Origin: an uncultured Deinococcales bacterium
Lineage (GTDB): Bacteria > Deinococcota > Deinococci > Deinococcales > Trueperaceae
Direction of reading: 5' to 3'
Assembly (NCBI GenBank): GCA_937934635.1
Contig: CALGZD010000408.1
Location: 1-6,220 of the forward strand
DNA length: 6,220 bases
The number at the start of each line of letters is the position of its first letter. The first letter of the stretch is position 1. A program made the position numbers and the translations under genes. Under the pieces are notes generated by a model. The model did no database searches. It saw nothing but the letters and a program-made list of their open reading frames with translations, and was not told where the DNA came from. This document shows, piece by piece, positions 6,091 to 6,220 of the stretch.

Positions 6091-6220
6091 TGACCAGCAT
6101 AATTGATTCAATACTCTTACTCATCGGTATGTTTTTCATACTTGTTGCAGCTATTGGTTTACTACGTATGCCTGACTTAATGATTCGGATGCATGCAGCA
6201 ACCAAAGCTGGTACTGTGGG
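6090..6220 (+). CDS. mnhG: Na+/H+ antiporter subunit G (MrpG/MnhG), 5' part only
   Basis: The first 43 codons of the last subunit, cut by the window edge two bases into codon 44. The ATG at 6090 shares one base with the mnhF stop (TAATG) and has GAGGAG (6076-6081) 8 nt upstream. After one hydrophobic segment (about 4-25) the translation reads LLRMPDLMIRMHAATKAGTV, matching the highly conserved MrpG motif LLR(F)PD...RMHAATKA.T.G. The complete subunit is normally about 100-130 residues with three membrane segments, so roughly two thirds lies outside the window. Nothing suggests truncation other than the window edge. Confidence 0.95.
   Translation, partial: MTSIIDSILLLIGMFFILVAAIGLLRMPDLMIRMHAATKAGTV

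Noticed and set aside
394..6220. Complex I (nuo), group 4 hydrogenase or DAB carbon-uptake locus
   Set aside because: MnhA and MnhD resemble NuoL/M, but the MnhB, E, F and G motifs and the gene order are specific to Mrp antiporters, and no hydrogenase, quinone-module or DabA-like subunit is present.

Overview
The window holds one nearly complete operon for a Mrp-type (Mnh/Sha/Pha) multisubunit monovalent cation/proton antiporter. The gene order is mnhA-B-C-D-E-F-G, all on the + strand, and mnhG is cut by the right edge after 43 codons. Each subunit is recognised from its family motifs in the translation. The A and B subunits are separate genes, so this is the seven-gene layout and not the six-gene layout with a fused A-B subunit seen in Pseudomonas and rhizobia.

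Organism: AT-leaning coding sequence, good Shine-Dalgarno sites (GGAG, GGGGAGGGA, AAGGAG, GAGGAG) before nearly every gene, and a split A/B layout indicate a bacterium of moderately low GC. The strong Shine-Dalgarno usage argues against Bacteroidota. I cannot assign a phylum from this sequence alone.

Layout: positions 1-393 are upstream of the operon and contain no gene I recognise. They hold a perfect 12-bp inverted repeat (19-46), three exact tandem copies of a 27-bp unit (54-134), two copies of a 16-bp unit at 18-bp spacing (186-219), and a hairpin followed by a T-rich run (295-347) that resembles an intrinsic terminator or leader attenuator. Frame 1 stays open from position 1 to a TAA at 268-270, so an upstream gene ending here cannot be excluded. 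From 394 to 6220 the DNA is entirely coding. All six gene junctions overlap (4, 1, 4, 4, 8 and 1 bp), which implies one transcript and coupled translation of subunits that assemble into one membrane complex.

How the genes work together: MnhA and MnhD are the large complex I-like antiporter subunits (NuoL/M/N relatives) and carry the buried charged residues of the ion path. MnhC is NuoK-like. MnhB, E, F and G are small membrane subunits required for assembly and activity in characterised systems. Together they exchange cytoplasmic Na+ (or another monovalent cation) for external protons, supporting salt tolerance and pH homeostasis. The system itself is well known. The points most worth checking are an unusual replacement of an expected membrane lysine/histidine pair in MnhD, charged C-terminal tails on several subunits, an Asp-to-Asn change in a MnhC signature, and the repeat cluster upstream.
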